38,998 nt of DNA from a virus. Of this stretch, positions 23,463 through 32,169 are shown one piece after another (the first letter of the stretch is position 1; the number at the start of each line of letters is the position of its first letter). The position numbers were made by a program, and so were the translations under genes. The stretch is taken from IMG/VR virus record IMGVR_UViG_3300021420_000082, positions 1 through 38,998 of that record. One strand, written 5' to 3'. The notes below the pieces were generated by a model. That model did not search any database. It was not told where the DNA came from and saw nothing but the letters and a program-made list of their open reading frames with translations.

Positions 23463-25181
23463 GTGACAGCACCGCAAACCGGTGGGCGCGTACCGCTGCC
23501 CCCCGGTAATTCCGCATGGTTTTCGGCAGCACTGCAGTCGGCAGACCCATCCGTCGCCATGGCCGCAGCTAACGCCCTCGCCTACGTCGAGCAGAACCCG
23601 CCGCAGGATGCCCGACGGCGCCTGTTCGACCGCACATACAACGAGATCGACGAGATCAACGACCACATCGACCTGAATCTGTCGATTCCCCGGCTGGCGC
23701 TGCCGACCGGGATGCTGACGCTCAAAGGCACCGATCCGCTCGTCGACTACGTGTTGCAGTGCGACACAACGACGATCCCGTTCGTCTGGGACAAGGGCGC
23801 GGTCCGCTGGTCGGGTCGGGTCGACGTCGCGCACGACCGCCTCAAGGACGGTGTCAACACCGTCGAGTGCGAGCTGGTGCACGACAAAGTGTGGCTTGAC
23901 CGGATCCTCGCGTGGCCTGATCCGTGGGCTCCGATCCTGGCGCAGGTGCCGTTCCGCGAGTGGTGGGGGATCGGCCCGGCCATCACGGTCATGAAGACCC
24001 TCATCGCCGAACAGGCGCTGCGGATTCAGACAGGCCTGTGGGAGCTGGTCAACAACGCCGGCTCGCTCAACCCTGATGTGCGGGCATGGTTCGGCACGCT
24101 GCTGATCCAGAACTCGCTGTCGTTCAACGATCTGATGCAGGCGGTCACCACGCCGATCGCGGTGGTGTTCACTGACCCGCTGTTCGACACGTCGCCGTGG
24201 ATCGAGATCGACGGCCGCATGGACACCGTGTGGAAGTTGCTGCAACAGCAGTTGCAGGACAACGGTTTAGTGCTCGAAGTTAATGTGTGGCTGCCCGGTG
24301 AGCCGCAGCCCGAGGGCATGATCATCCCGCTGCAGGTGGCCACGATCGTCGTGGACATCAAGGACCGCAGCAACCGCACCGGTTTCTCGGGGACGTTCCT
24401 GGACGGCCTGGAGCTGGACCTGACTGACCTGATCGACTCGACGGTCGGTGATGTTGTTGCGCCGCTGCTCAACCCGCAGAACGAGTTCGCCCCGGCGGGT
24501 GTGAACATCGCCCCACTGATTGGCGTGAACTTCGTCAAGCCGTGGGTGATGTTCAACGCCGACAACCCGTATGGCGGCGTCATCGAACACGATGTGGCGC
24601 ACCATCATCCCCTCGCATGGCAAATCGTCGTCGGGGGCAAGAGCCCGAAGTGGCTGGACGATTTTTTTAACGCCACGTTCGAATACCTGATCGACGCCAT
24701 CGGAATCGTTGCGGGCGTTGCGATTCCGAACAGTGTGCTCGACGGCGCGCTCGACGACCTGTTCCTGGCATTCAGCCTCGTCGAATACTTCGATCGCAGG
24801 CTAGACCTCGGCCCGTACGGGCTGCCCGAAAAGTTCTTCCCGTCTGGCGCATCAGCTTTCACGCTCGACGCGTTCCTGACCGAGATACGAGCCGGGTGGG
24901 ATACCCGCGGCTACGTCTCGGCGATCGTTACGTTCATCGACGGATACCCGTACGAATACGGCCGCGACCTGTTCCCCGGCGCGCTGGCCCTGGTGATCCG
25001 CCGCGGAAAGATTTTCGTCGACTACGTGGAGAACGTCGACATCGAAGACTCCGTCACCGTCCGCAACAAGATCAGCGTCCAGATCGGTGACGGCAAACAC
25101 GAAGAAGCACCAATCGCCAAGATACAACGCAAGATTGTAGGGGTTGAGCAATGGCTGAACATCGTCTCGATGGCGAACTGA
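23463..25181 (+). CDS. Minor tail protein, ReqiPepy6 gp37-like (tail hub)
   Basis: 572 residues, GTG start six bases after the previous stop. The N-terminal segment (FDRTYNEIDEINDHIDLNLS, then PRLALPTGMLTLKGTDPLVD) and VRWSGRVDVAHDRLKDGVNT, VECELVHDKVWLDRILAW, are hallmarks of the large second minor tail protein of mycobacteriophages (gp37-like family). It includes an acidic central part and a C-terminal DYVENVDIEDSVTVRNKISV segment typical of tail-tip hub proteins related to Tal/gp27. It probably joins Dit to the receptor-binding proteins that follow. Confidence 0.82.
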   Translation: MTAPQTGGRVPLPPGNSAWFSAALQSADPSVAMAAANALAYVEQNPPQDARRRLFDRTYNEIDEINDHIDLNLSIPRLALPTGMLTLKGTDPLVDYVLQCDTTTIPFVWDKGAVRWSGRVDVAHDRLKDGVNTVECELVHDKVWLDRILAWPDPWAPILAQVPFREWWGIGPAITVMKTLIAEQALRIQTGLWELVNNAGSLNPDVRAWFGTLLIQNSLSFNDLMQAVTTPIAVVFTDPLFDTSPWIEIDGRMDTVWKLLQQQLQDNGLVLEVNVWLPGEPQPEGMIIPLQVATIVVDIKDRSNRTGFSGTFLDGLELDLTDLIDSTVGDVVAPLLNPQNEFAPAGVNIAPLIGVNFVKPWVMFNADNPYGGVIEHDVAHHHPLAWQIVVGGKSPKWLDDFFNATFEYLIDAIGIVAGVAIPNSVLDGALDDLFLAFSLVEYFDRRLDLGPYGLPEKFFPSGASAFTLDAFLTEIRAGWDTRGYVSAIVTFIDGYPYEYGRDLFPGALALVIRRGKIFVDYVENVDIEDSVTVRNKISVQIGDGKHEEAPIAKIQRKIVGVEQWLNIVSMAN

Positions 25182-25182
25182 C

Positions 25183-26379
25183 GTGACGACGATCGCTGCA
25201 GGAGCGGGCGCCGGCACCGGTGCTACCGCGTCGGTGGCGACGGGCAGCTCCGACTATTTCGGTGCCATCACGATCAACACCGGAACATCGACTGCCGCGG
25301 GCATTTTGGCGACGGTGACGTTCGGCAACAACTATGCGGTGGCGCCCACGGCGTTCCTCGAAGCGGGCACTGCTGGGTCTGCCGGGTTGCAGCATTATGT
25401 TTCCGGCACCAGTGTTTCCACGTTCGTGGTGTCGGTGGCGAACGTCCCCACGGCGTCGACCACGTACACGTTCTATTACCGGGTGATGGGCGCCTACACC
25501 GGCTCGGGTATCGGCAACACCTGGACCACGAACAGTGACGGCTCAACCGATTTCAACGGCAACGTGCACTTTCCGGCGGGCACCAACCTCGCATCCGGGA
25601 TGGGTGTCGTCGTTTTCGGCCCGAACGGCGGCCAGGCGAGCTTCCCCGCTACGCAACAGGGGCCTGCGGGTCCGGCGCCGGTCATCAACTGGTCATCGAC
25701 GCCGGTTCCCTATGGCACGCCGCTGCAGTCTCCGAACCCGGCTGTCACAACCACCGCGCCGGGCGTGCAGAACGTCAACCTGCAGTACTGGATAGGGCAA
25801 CAGGGCCCGGTGGGCACCATGGCGGTTCTGTCGGCGTCCGACCTTGAGGGCGTCACGATGCCGGGCACGCCGCCCGCCGCGAAGAACGTCCTGGCCTTCG
25901 ATGCCAGCACATCCAAGGTGCAATTCGTGGATCCGCGCGTCGGCGGCATGTATTCGGTGCTGGTCAGCTCCACCACCGCGACGGCCGGGCAGGGGCGGCA
26001 GTTGGGCAGCGGTATCGCGGTTCCTGCGCTGCCGTATGCGTGGTGGCCGTTGTGTGGCGCGGTCATCCCAGTTTCCGCGTCGGACAACACATCTCAGGTC
26101 AACCTAGTGGCACGCGTGAACAACGCGACCTCGGGCGATCAGTGCGGTATCCATCTGGGCACGCTCGGAGCGCTCGGTTACACCGGCGTTGTCGAACCAG
26201 CCTTCGGGGCTGTGCTGCCCGGTGGGTCCACCGCGGGTGCGATGGGCTCCTACTACGGTGCGGTGCCAGCGGGAACCGCGGTCACGATCTACCTGCGCGC
26301 CGAACAGCAAGCCTCCACCACGTCCGGCTACGCCACGGGCGGCGGCTACTTCTGGCTCAAGGTGAACCCGGTCCCGTGA
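25183..26379 (+). CDS. Minor tail protein (398 aa)
   Basis: 398 residues from GTG 25183, overlapping the upstream stop context by one base spacing. It is almost entirely small residues and beta-forming (GTGATASVATGSSDYFGAIT, then TVTFGNNYAVAPTAFLEAGT). A collagen-like hint (QQGPAGPAP, QQGPVG) marks the middle. The C-terminal third (GMYSVLVSSTTATAGQGRQL, then YAWWPLCGAVIPVSAS) resembles a carbohydrate-binding or fibre head domain. It overlaps the next gene by four bases. Likely part of the host-recognition apparatus; not assignable to a named family. Confidence 0.75.
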   Translation: MTTIAAGAGAGTGATASVATGSSDYFGAITINTGTSTAAGILATVTFGNNYAVAPTAFLEAGTAGSAGLQHYVSGTSVSTFVVSVANVPTASTTYTFYYRVMGAYTGSGIGNTWTTNSDGSTDFNGNVHFPAGTNLASGMGVVVFGPNGGQASFPATQQGPAGPAPVINWSSTPVPYGTPLQSPNPAVTTTAPGVQNVNLQYWIGQQGPVGTMAVLSASDLEGVTMPGTPPAAKNVLAFDASTSKVQFVDPRVGGMYSVLVSSTTATAGQGRQLGSGIAVPALPYAWWPLCGAVIPVSASDNTSQVNLVARVNNATSGDQCGIHLGTLGALGYTGVVEPAFGAVLPGGSTAGAMGSYYGAVPAGTAVTIYLRAEQQASTTSGYATGGGYFWLKVNPVP

Positions 26380-28421
26380 CGCAAGCCAGCGGCACACCGT
26401 ACTGGCCGGCGTCCACCACCCCGGACACGGCCGTTCACTCCGGCAACCCGGACGCCGGACTGCACGGACTGTCCCAGCAGCAGGTCAACGCACTGCGCAA
26501 CGAGCTGATCCAGATCACCGTGCAGACGGTGTATCAGGCGCTCACCGGAATCTTCCCGCTGGGCGCATCCGCGTTCGGGCTGTTGGCGTCCTGGGCCGGC
26601 GTGGTGCCGCTGGTGAACCCGGTGACCAATCAGCTACCCACAGGGGTCATCCCGGATACACCCTTGGTGTTGGGGTCCGCGCAGGCATTGTCGCAGCAGG
26701 CCATCGCCAAACCCGGGTACCTGGCAGTGGATGCCTCCGCTGACGCGGTGTTCCCGATCGCGAACATTCAGGGCACTACGCCGACGGTGGTATCGGTCTC
26801 GGCTGGCGCGTCGGTCATCGGATTCATACCGACCCCGGACAACGGCAAAAAGAGCTCGATCATATGGCTCGGCCAAAACACCAGCGGCATAACGGGTTTC
26901 TTCATCAACCTGTACAAGCTGAACACGTCCACCGGGGCGCTAACCCTCGTGCAGGGTTCCACGAACATCGTGTCGTCAGTGTCGAACACGCTGGCCTGGA
27001 ATTACTACAACCTGACTGCGCCGACCACCACCAGCGTGAGCGACGTCTACGCCGTCGAGGTGGTCGTCACCGGCAGCGGCACCTACCAGATCGCCGGGAT
27101 GCCCAACCATTGGCTACCCGCGAACGCCTCGGTGTACCCGCGACAGATGGGCGCCACCCGCGCCCCCATAGCAGTCACCTACGACGCTACCGGCGCAGGC
27201 TATACCGCTTCCCCCAACGCCTCCACAGCATCCGGTTCCTGGTCCCACACCGCGGCAGCGGGGGCCACGGTGATCGTCTCCGTCGCAACTCAGCAGAACT
27301 CCAGCACGCCAACGACCACGGCAACCTACGGCGGCGTCGCGATGACCAGCCTCGGCATCAGCGTCAACCCGACCGCAGGCAATACGTCGGTTCAGTTGTT
27401 CGGACTGCAGAACGTAGCGGGCGGACCCAAGACCGTCGCCGTCAGCCTCAACGCTGGAAGCAACACGGTTCAAAACTTTGCGGGACAGTCGGCTTCCTAC
27501 ACCGGGGTCGGGGGACTGCAGACTGCCGTCACCAACGGCGGCACCTCAGGGTCCTTGTCGTCGGGTTCTGTGCCATCCGCACTGCAAAACATGGTCGTCT
27601 GCGCCTTCGTAGCGGGCGCGGGCAGCGCATTCTCTATGACGAGTTACAGTGGTACGCAACGCGCTTCGCAGTCAGTCAACAGCGGTGGCAACTATCTCGT
27701 CACGGCCCTCGGTGACACCCCGGGAACATCGTCATCCAGTATCACGGTGACTGCATCCGATGGTGGCGCGTGGTGGGCTTCGGTGGCCGTGGACCTGATC
27801 CCGACCCTGGAACCGGCCCCTACCACCCCGGCCTTCACCTACTCGGGGAATGTGCCGTGGTTCGGCCTCGGCGGCTTCCTGTTCGCCGGCCCACTGACCA
27901 CCCAATACAACACTGCGGGCAGCCACACCTACACCATCCCCACCTGGCTCAAATGGGGCGACAAGATCGACATCGCCGCCCTCGGCGCCGGTGCGGGCGG
28001 CCTGTCATCGGCGGCGTGGCTCGCAGGCTACGGCGGACTAGCCGGCAGTTGGATGCCCCAGACGTTGGTGTACGGCGTCGATATTCCGGCCACCACAACA
28101 TCATTGACGGTGACCGTGGGCGCAGGCGGCAGTGGTAGCGGCGGCTCAGGCGGCAACTCGACCATCACCGGTACGGGCGTCACCACGATCACCGCAAACG
28201 GCGGCACCGGAAACACCGGAAGCGCAAACGCCGGACCCGGACCCGGAAACCAGGCGCTAAACGGCATCACCTACACAGGCGGCGGCGCCCAGAACACCCA
28301 AGGTGGCAACGGTATTGCACCGGGCGGCGGCGGCGCTGGCGGCTTCCCCTACGGCCCCGGCGGCGCCGGCGCGGACGGCTCAGTCTGGCTCGTCGCCTAC
28401 CAAGCCGGAACAGCCCCATAA
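26376..28421 (+). CDS. Minor tail protein with glycine-rich end
   Basis: 681 residues from GTG 26376, which overlaps the previous stop (GTGA). After an N-terminal helical attachment segment (LSQQQVNALRNELIQITVQT) it has a beta-rich part (SVIGFIPTPDNGKKSSIIWL, VYAVEVVVTGSGTYQIAGMP), then an Ig-like module with SWSHTAAAGATVIVSVATQQ (~295-480). The last ~130 residues are glycine-rich (VTVGAGGSGSGGSGGNSTIT to GAGGFPYGPGGAGADGSVWL), the fold of phage glycine-rich tip domains such as the S16/T2 adhesin type. These often bind surface receptors. A tail fibre or adhesin is likely. Confidence 0.78.
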   Translation: MTQASGTPYWPASTTPDTAVHSGNPDAGLHGLSQQQVNALRNELIQITVQTVYQALTGIFPLGASAFGLLASWAGVVPLVNPVTNQLPTGVIPDTPLVLGSAQALSQQAIAKPGYLAVDASADAVFPIANIQGTTPTVVSVSAGASVIGFIPTPDNGKKSSIIWLGQNTSGITGFFINLYKLNTSTGALTLVQGSTNIVSSVSNTLAWNYYNLTAPTTTSVSDVYAVEVVVTGSGTYQIAGMPNHWLPANASVYPRQMGATRAPIAVTYDATGAGYTASPNASTASGSWSHTAAAGATVIVSVATQQNSSTPTTTATYGGVAMTSLGISVNPTAGNTSVQLFGLQNVAGGPKTVAVSLNAGSNTVQNFAGQSASYTGVGGLQTAVTNGGTSGSLSSGSVPSALQNMVVCAFVAGAGSAFSMTSYSGTQRASQSVNSGGNYLVTALGDTPGTSSSSITVTASDGGAWWASVAVDLIPTLEPAPTTPAFTYSGNVPWFGLGGFLFAGPLTTQYNTAGSHTYTIPTWLKWGDKIDIAALGAGAGGLSSAAWLAGYGGLAGSWMPQTLVYGVDIPATTTSLTVTVGAGGSGSGGSGGNSTITGTGVTTITANGGTGNTGSANAGPGPGNQALNGITYTGGGAQNTQGGNGIAPGGGGAGGFPYGPGGAGADGSVWLVAYQAGTAP

Positions 28422-28430
28422 AGGACAGCG

Positions 28431-28748
28431 ATGACTGACATTCCGCTCACCCCCGCGACCGTGAACCTGATCGGTATCGTCCAAAACGATTCCTGGTCAG
28501 TGAATCTCGTCATCACCAACGGCACGGCACCGTACAACCTGACCGGCGCGACCATCGTGTCGAAGATTTCCACGTCGGCCGGCAGCTACCCGCTCACCGT
28601 GACCGTCACGGACGCGGTCAACGGCAAGCTCACCCTGTCCATGACGTCATCGCCCCTGATCCCATACGGGTCGACGTGGGCGCTGCGCATCAATGCCCGC
28701 ACGCTCATGGAGGGCACCGCCACCGGCATGGCGGACGTGCTGCTGTGA
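28431..28748 (+). CDS. Small tail/baseplate protein (105 aa)
   Basis: 105 residues; AAAGGA eight bases before the ATG. The pattern IGIVQNDSWSVNLVITNGTA, PYNLTGATIVSKIST, then YPLTVTVTDAVNGKLTLSM, resembles the N-terminal domain of BppU-type baseplate upper proteins (short strands around LTG). Overlaps the next GTG start (GTGA). Probably a structural adapter for fibres. Confidence 0.6.
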   Translation: MTDIPLTPATVNLIGIVQNDSWSVNLVITNGTAPYNLTGATIVSKISTSAGSYPLTVTVTDAVNGKLTLSMTSSPLIPYGSTWALRINARTLMEGTATGMADVLL

Positions 28749-29041
28749 CCACCCCGATCAACGTGGTGCTGACACCCACTGTGGTGACCAGCGCACCGAC
28801 ACCAGCGGCGCAGACGGTGAACGTGACCGATCCGGCGCCGATCACAGTCAACGCCTCACCGGGCGCGGTGGCGGTCTCGGTCGCCGCCACCCCGGTACAG
28901 GTGGCGATCGGCGCACCCGGCGGCCCTATCCCCGTGCAGCAATTCGTGTTCGGCGGTAGCCAGCCCGCACACACCACCGAGCCGATCCTGTGGCTCCAGC
29001 AGACCGGGCCGAACACCTACCAGCCCTGGATCATCCCGTGA
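28745..29041 (+). CDS. Small tail protein, Val/Pro/Thr-rich (98 aa)
   Basis: 98 residues from GTG 28745, within a GTGA overlap. Alternating V-x-V strands (PINVVLTPTVVTSAPTPAAQ, PITVNASPGAVAVSVAATPV) precede a C-terminal segment ending FGGSQPAHTTEPILWLQQ. The W-L-Q-Q-T-G-type end is frequent on phage tail fibre connector proteins. No enzymatic motif. Confidence 0.6.
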   Translation: MTTPINVVLTPTVVTSAPTPAAQTVNVTDPAPITVNASPGAVAVSVAATPVQVAIGAPGGPIPVQQFVFGGSQPAHTTEPILWLQQTGPNTYQPWIIP

Positions 29042-29433
29042 GCAGCCCGATCAACGTCCAGCTCGGCCAGGGTGCACCCGGAACGACACCGTGGCCGGTC
29101 ACCGACACCGCCGCGGAGGCCACGCTCGGCAACCGGTTCGCCGGCGGCCTGACCTCCACAGCGGCTGTCTTGTCGGCCGCCGGCAACAACACACTGATCA
29201 CACCACCTGCCGGTAAATCCGTTCGCCTGCAATGGGTCTCCATGATCCCCGACACCGACAACGCGACCGCGAACTTGGTGACCGTGCAATTCCTGACCAG
29301 CGGCCAGGTGCTGTACATCGCCTACGCGATGGCGCACTGGGAACTGTTCACCGGCAACGTCAACGAACCGCTGACCGTGACCCTGGCCAACGCCCAGCCG
29401 GTCGCGGTCACCGCCCACTGGAAGGCCATCTGA
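29038..29433 (+). CDS. Hypothetical tail-associated protein (131 aa)
   Basis: 131 residues from GTG 29038 overlapping the upstream stop (GTGA). It starts SSPINVQLGQGAPGTTPWPV and continues with beta strands around SVRLQWVSMIPDTDNATANL and VLYIAYAMAHWELF, giving a compact jelly-roll-like composition. Its opening SSPINVQL echoes TTPINVVL of the preceding gene, suggesting that the two share an N-terminal attachment segment. Function inferred only from context. Confidence 0.6.
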   Translation: MSSPINVQLGQGAPGTTPWPVTDTAAEATLGNRFAGGLTSTAAVLSAAGNNTLITPPAGKSVRLQWVSMIPDTDNATANLVTVQFLTSGQVLYIAYAMAHWELFTGNVNEPLTVTLANAQPVAVTAHWKAI

Positions 29434-29591
29434 TGGACCACCTCGCACGTTCAGCGCCGCGCGTCTCGGCCAATGTTGTTGTCCACCATTGCGGCCGCGA
29501 TTGGAACCTCGGGGACCTCACGGCACGCGGCAACTGGCGGCTCTGGCGATACAAGCTGCACCACTTCATCCACCACCGAAAGGAATGCTGA
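29433..29591 (+). CDS. Very small basic protein (52 aa)
   Basis: 52 residues; ATG overlaps the previous stop (TGATG). It is basic and rich in His and Trp (VVVHHCGRDWNLGDLTARGN then WRLWRYKLHHFIHHRKEC). No family recognised. It lies in the tail operon just before an HNH gene, and its end contains the GAAAGGA that serves that gene. Confidence 0.5.
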   Translation: MDHLARSAPRVSANVVVHHCGRDWNLGDLTARGNWRLWRYKLHHFIHHRKEC

Positions 29592-29593
29592 TC

Positions 29594-30031
29594 GTGGCGC
29601 GGCCAGTAACCCCGTTGAAATTGCGCATCATGTCAAAGGTCCAAAAGACCAATGGTTGCTGGTGGTGGACCGGCAGTCACACAGAGGTCGATGGCTACGG
29701 CCACTTCGCATATCGGGAAGCCGGACGTATCCACGGCCAATGCGCCCATCGTGCGGTTTGGGAACTCTTGCGAGGCCCGATTCCGGACGGAATGCAACTC
29801 GATCATCTCTGCCGGAATAAGCGATGCGTGCGCCCGGATCACCTCGAAGTAGTAACTCCGCGCGATAACACCATGCGTTGCGCCGAGGCCCCCGCCACGA
29901 TCAATGCCTCCAAAACGCATTGCGTTCATGGTCATGAGTTCACGCCCGAGAACACATACGTCCCGCCAAAGCGTCCAAACCGACGCTATTGCCGGACCTG
30001 CCAAAACACTCGATCGAAAGGACGTGGTTAA
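29594..30031 (+). CDS. HNH endonuclease (HNH_3-type, homing-like)
   Basis: 145 residues. GTG 29594 is preferred because GAAAGGA at 29578-29584 is about nine bases upstream; an ATG at 29585 is too close. The HNH_3 hallmarks are in order: GCWWWTGSH and GYGHFAY (substrate-side strands), AHRAVWELLRGPIPDG, LDHLCRNKRCVRPDHLEVV (the HNH metal site), TPRDNTMR, and a C-terminal zinc knuckle (HCVHGHEFTPENTY, YCRTCQNTR). Such free-standing nucleases are selfish elements that spread between phages. Its stop overlaps the next gene, and it interrupts a run of minor tail genes. Confidence 0.88.
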   Translation: MARPVTPLKLRIMSKVQKTNGCWWWTGSHTEVDGYGHFAYREAGRIHGQCAHRAVWELLRGPIPDGMQLDHLCRNKRCVRPDHLEVVTPRDNTMRCAEAPATINASKTHCVHGHEFTPENTYVPPKRPNRRYCRTCQNTRSKGRG

Positions 30032-30407
30032 AATCGCTACAGTCGTCACGAACGTCGGAAAAGCCTACGCGGCCAACAAGATCAGCAACGGCAACAACGC
30101 TGCCACCGCCAACTTCATCGGCTGGGGGACTGGTGCCGGTACCGCGGCCGTCGCCGATACGACCATCTTCACCGAGGCCGCCGAGGCGCGGGTGTCGGGC
30201 ACCCAATCGCGGGTGACCACCACCGTGACCAACGACACCGCCCAGATCGTCGGCACCCTGACGTCCGCGAGCGGCCAGACCATCACCAACGTGGGTCTGC
30301 TGGATGCGTCAACGTCCGGAAACCTTTGCATCCATTCGGATTTCGCCGGTCTGCCGCTGCTGACTGGCGACAGCATCCAGTTCACCATTAAGTGGCAATT
30401 CTCCTAG
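30024..30407 (+). CDS. Minor tail protein (127 aa)
   Basis: 127 residues from GTG 30024, overlapping the HNH end by eight bases. The sequence (VVTNVGKAYAANKISNGNNA, then NFIGWGTGAGTAAVADTTIF) is a family found in phage tail-fibre regions, with a C-terminal ITNVGLLDASTSGNLCIHSD and FTIKWQFS. It is beta-rich. GAAAGGA sits only two bases before the GTG, an unfavourable spacing, so translation may rely on coupling to the upstream gene or on a slightly different start. Probably a fibre or chaperone-linked structural piece. Confidence 0.65.
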   Translation: MVKIATVVTNVGKAYAANKISNGNNAATANFIGWGTGAGTAAVADTTIFTEAAEARVSGTQSRVTTTVTNDTAQIVGTLTSASGQTITNVGLLDASTSGNLCIHSDFAGLPLLTGDSIQFTIKWQFS

Positions 30408-32162
30408 ATGCCCGGTAACAACAGCACCACCTACTCGACGGCGGGCACTTTCACGTGGTCGACGCCGACCCCGTGCTCGCAGGTGTGGTTCTACTGCTGG
30501 GGTGGAGGCGGTGCTGGCGGCAATACCGGCGTCGGGTCCAGCGGTGGTGGTGGCGGCGGTGGCGGGTTTTCGATGACCACCGTTGTCAACCCTTCGGGCA
30601 ACTACACACTCGTGGTCCCGGGGGCTGCGAGTGGGGCGAATGCGAGCGGCAGCTCGGCGACCGTCAACACCACGCTCTGCGTTGCCAACGGTGGTGGCGG
30701 CGGCGCGACTGGCGGCTTCGGCACAAACGGCCCCGGGGGTGCCGGCGCGACAGCCGGTACCGGGTCAGTGACCTACACCGGTGGCGCTGGCGCTACTGGT
30801 GGCGGTGGTGGAGGCGGTGCTGGTTCGGGTGGCAATGGTTCGGCGAGCACGTCGGGTTCCGGCGGTAGCGGCGGCATTACGGACGGCTCTGGCGGCACGG
30901 GCGGTGCTGGCGGCGGCAACAACTCCAGCGGGTCAGCCCCCGGTGGTGGTGGCGGCGGCAATTCGGGTACCGCAGTAGGTTCGGGCGCGGCCGGCAAGAT
31001 CATCGTCTTCTGGCTGTCGAACACCACCTATCCGGTGTCGGCGAGCGCCAGCTCGACAGGTTCAGCAAGCTTGGTCCGCCGGGTGGGTAAACCGTTTGCG
31101 CTGACCACCACCGACACCGTGGCGTTGGCGCGCATGGTGAGCAAGACTGCTAGCCCGGTGTCGACCGACGTGGCGGCCCTCGCCAGAACTGTCGGCAAGC
31201 CCCTGGCCGCCGCGTCGGCGGACACCGCCAGGGTTACCCGTTCTGTCGGTAAGGCATTGGCTGCGGCATCCACGCAGAGTGTCGCGATCATCCGGCAGCT
31301 CGGCAAGACAATCGGGGGCGCCGCCCAGGCGACAGCCGATCTGGCCAGCGTTGCCAAGCAGATCGAGAAAGTTGTGACCGTCACCGTTGCCGCGGGCAGC
31401 GTCGCGACCATCGTCCGCCGGGTGGCCCGAACATTCACGGGCAGCACTTCTGATGCCGCGACATTGAATCGCCAAGTGGGAAAGCCTTTCTCCGCTGCCA
31501 TCGCCAACGCTGCGGCGCTGATTCGGGTCGCGTCATTGTCGCGGACACTCGCCCCTGCGACATCTTCTGCGGCGTCCTTGGTCCGCCAGATCGGCCGGAC
31601 CCTCAACGTGGCGGAAGTGGATGCTGCATCCATCACACGCCAGATTGACCGAACTGTCACAGGTACTTCGTCCGGTGTCGTGGCACTGAATCGCCAAGTG
31701 TCGAAGGCGTTATCCAGCACCGTTACCGGTACCTCGGTATTGAGCAAGCAGGTTGGAAAGTCCCTCGCCGCGGCGGTCGCTGGTGCCGCGTCTGTGTCTC
31801 GTGCCTTGGGTCTCACGCGAGTTGTCGCAGTGGCCACCACCAGCACCGCTGCACTCGCAAAAGCAGCGTCCCGCACGCTCACCGCCGCCTCAACGAACTC
31901 CGCGGCTACGGTCCGCCAGCTCGGCAAGACGCTGACCTCTGCCGCAGCCAGCGGGGGCGCAATCACCCGCGTGCTCTCTGTCAGCCGCACAGCCGCAGCA
32001 ACCAGTGTCAGCGTCGCAACGCTGACCAAGCAACTATCAAAAGCATTGGCCGCTAACGCAACCAGCGCGGCCGAAACCATCGTCGGCATCCCCGCCGCGA
32101 TCCTCGGACGACTGGGCAACGCCACCGTCGTCAAACGCATCATCCAGATTTTCGACGACTAG
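30408..32162 (+). CDS. Tail fibre: glycine-rich domain plus 18-residue repeats
   Basis: 584 residues, ATG directly after the previous stop. Residues ~1-35 contain FTWSTPTPCSQVWFYCWGGG, the opening of phage glycine-rich tip proteins; residues ~30-205 are dominated by glycine runs, closing with GKIIVFWLSNTTYPVSASA. From ~215 to ~550 the chain is a tandem repeat of about 18 units of 18 residues (a few of 20), roughly L-x-R-Q-V-G-K-x-L-x-A-A-x-x-x-A-A-x. The final ~25 residues (AILGRLGNATVVKRIIQIFD) differ. It is the last tail gene before lysis, where receptor-binding fibres usually lie. Confidence 0.78.
   Translation: MPGNNSTTYSTAGTFTWSTPTPCSQVWFYCWGGGGAGGNTGVGSSGGGGGGGGFSMTTVVNPSGNYTLVVPGAASGANASGSSATVNTTLCVANGGGGGATGGFGTNGPGGAGATAGTGSVTYTGGAGATGGGGGGGAGSGGNGSASTSGSGGSGGITDGSGGTGGAGGGNNSSGSAPGGGGGGNSGTAVGSGAAGKIIVFWLSNTTYPVSASASSTGSASLVRRVGKPFALTTTDTVALARMVSKTASPVSTDVAALARTVGKPLAAASADTARVTRSVGKALAAASTQSVAIIRQLGKTIGGAAQATADLASVAKQIEKVVTVTVAAGSVATIVRRVARTFTGSTSDAATLNRQVGKPFSAAIANAAALIRVASLSRTLAPATSSAASLVRQIGRTLNVAEVDAASITRQIDRTVTGTSSGVVALNRQVSKALSSTVTGTSVLSKQVGKSLAAAVAGAASVSRALGLTRVVAVATTSTAALAKAASRTLTAASTNSAATVRQLGKTLTSAAASGGAITRVLSVSRTAAATSVSVATLTKQLSKALAANATSAAETIVGIPAAILGRLGNATVVKRIIQIFDD
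31047..32075 (+). repeat. Degenerate 54-base (18-residue) tandem repeats in the fibre gene
   Basis: About 18 protein units in register, for example LVRRVGKPFALTTTDTVA, LARMVSKTASPVSTDVAA, LARTVGKPLAAASADTAR and LNRQVGKPFSAAIANAAA. A basic residue stands at position 3 and usually 7, with hydrophobics at 1, 5 and 9. Several units carry two extra residues (for example LIRVASLSRTLAPATSSAAS). The DNA copies are diverged, so the repeat is old and maintained by selection on the protein. Confidence 0.75.
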
Positions 32163-32169
32163 GAGCATC

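Noticed and set aside
22326-24245. 639-codon reading frame on the minus strand
   Set aside because: It is opposite two recognisable minor tail genes and has the Arg/His-rich composition of antisense GC-rich DNA.
31028-32143. 371-codon minus-strand frame
   Set aside because: It lies opposite the repeat region of the fibre gene and simply reflects that repeat.
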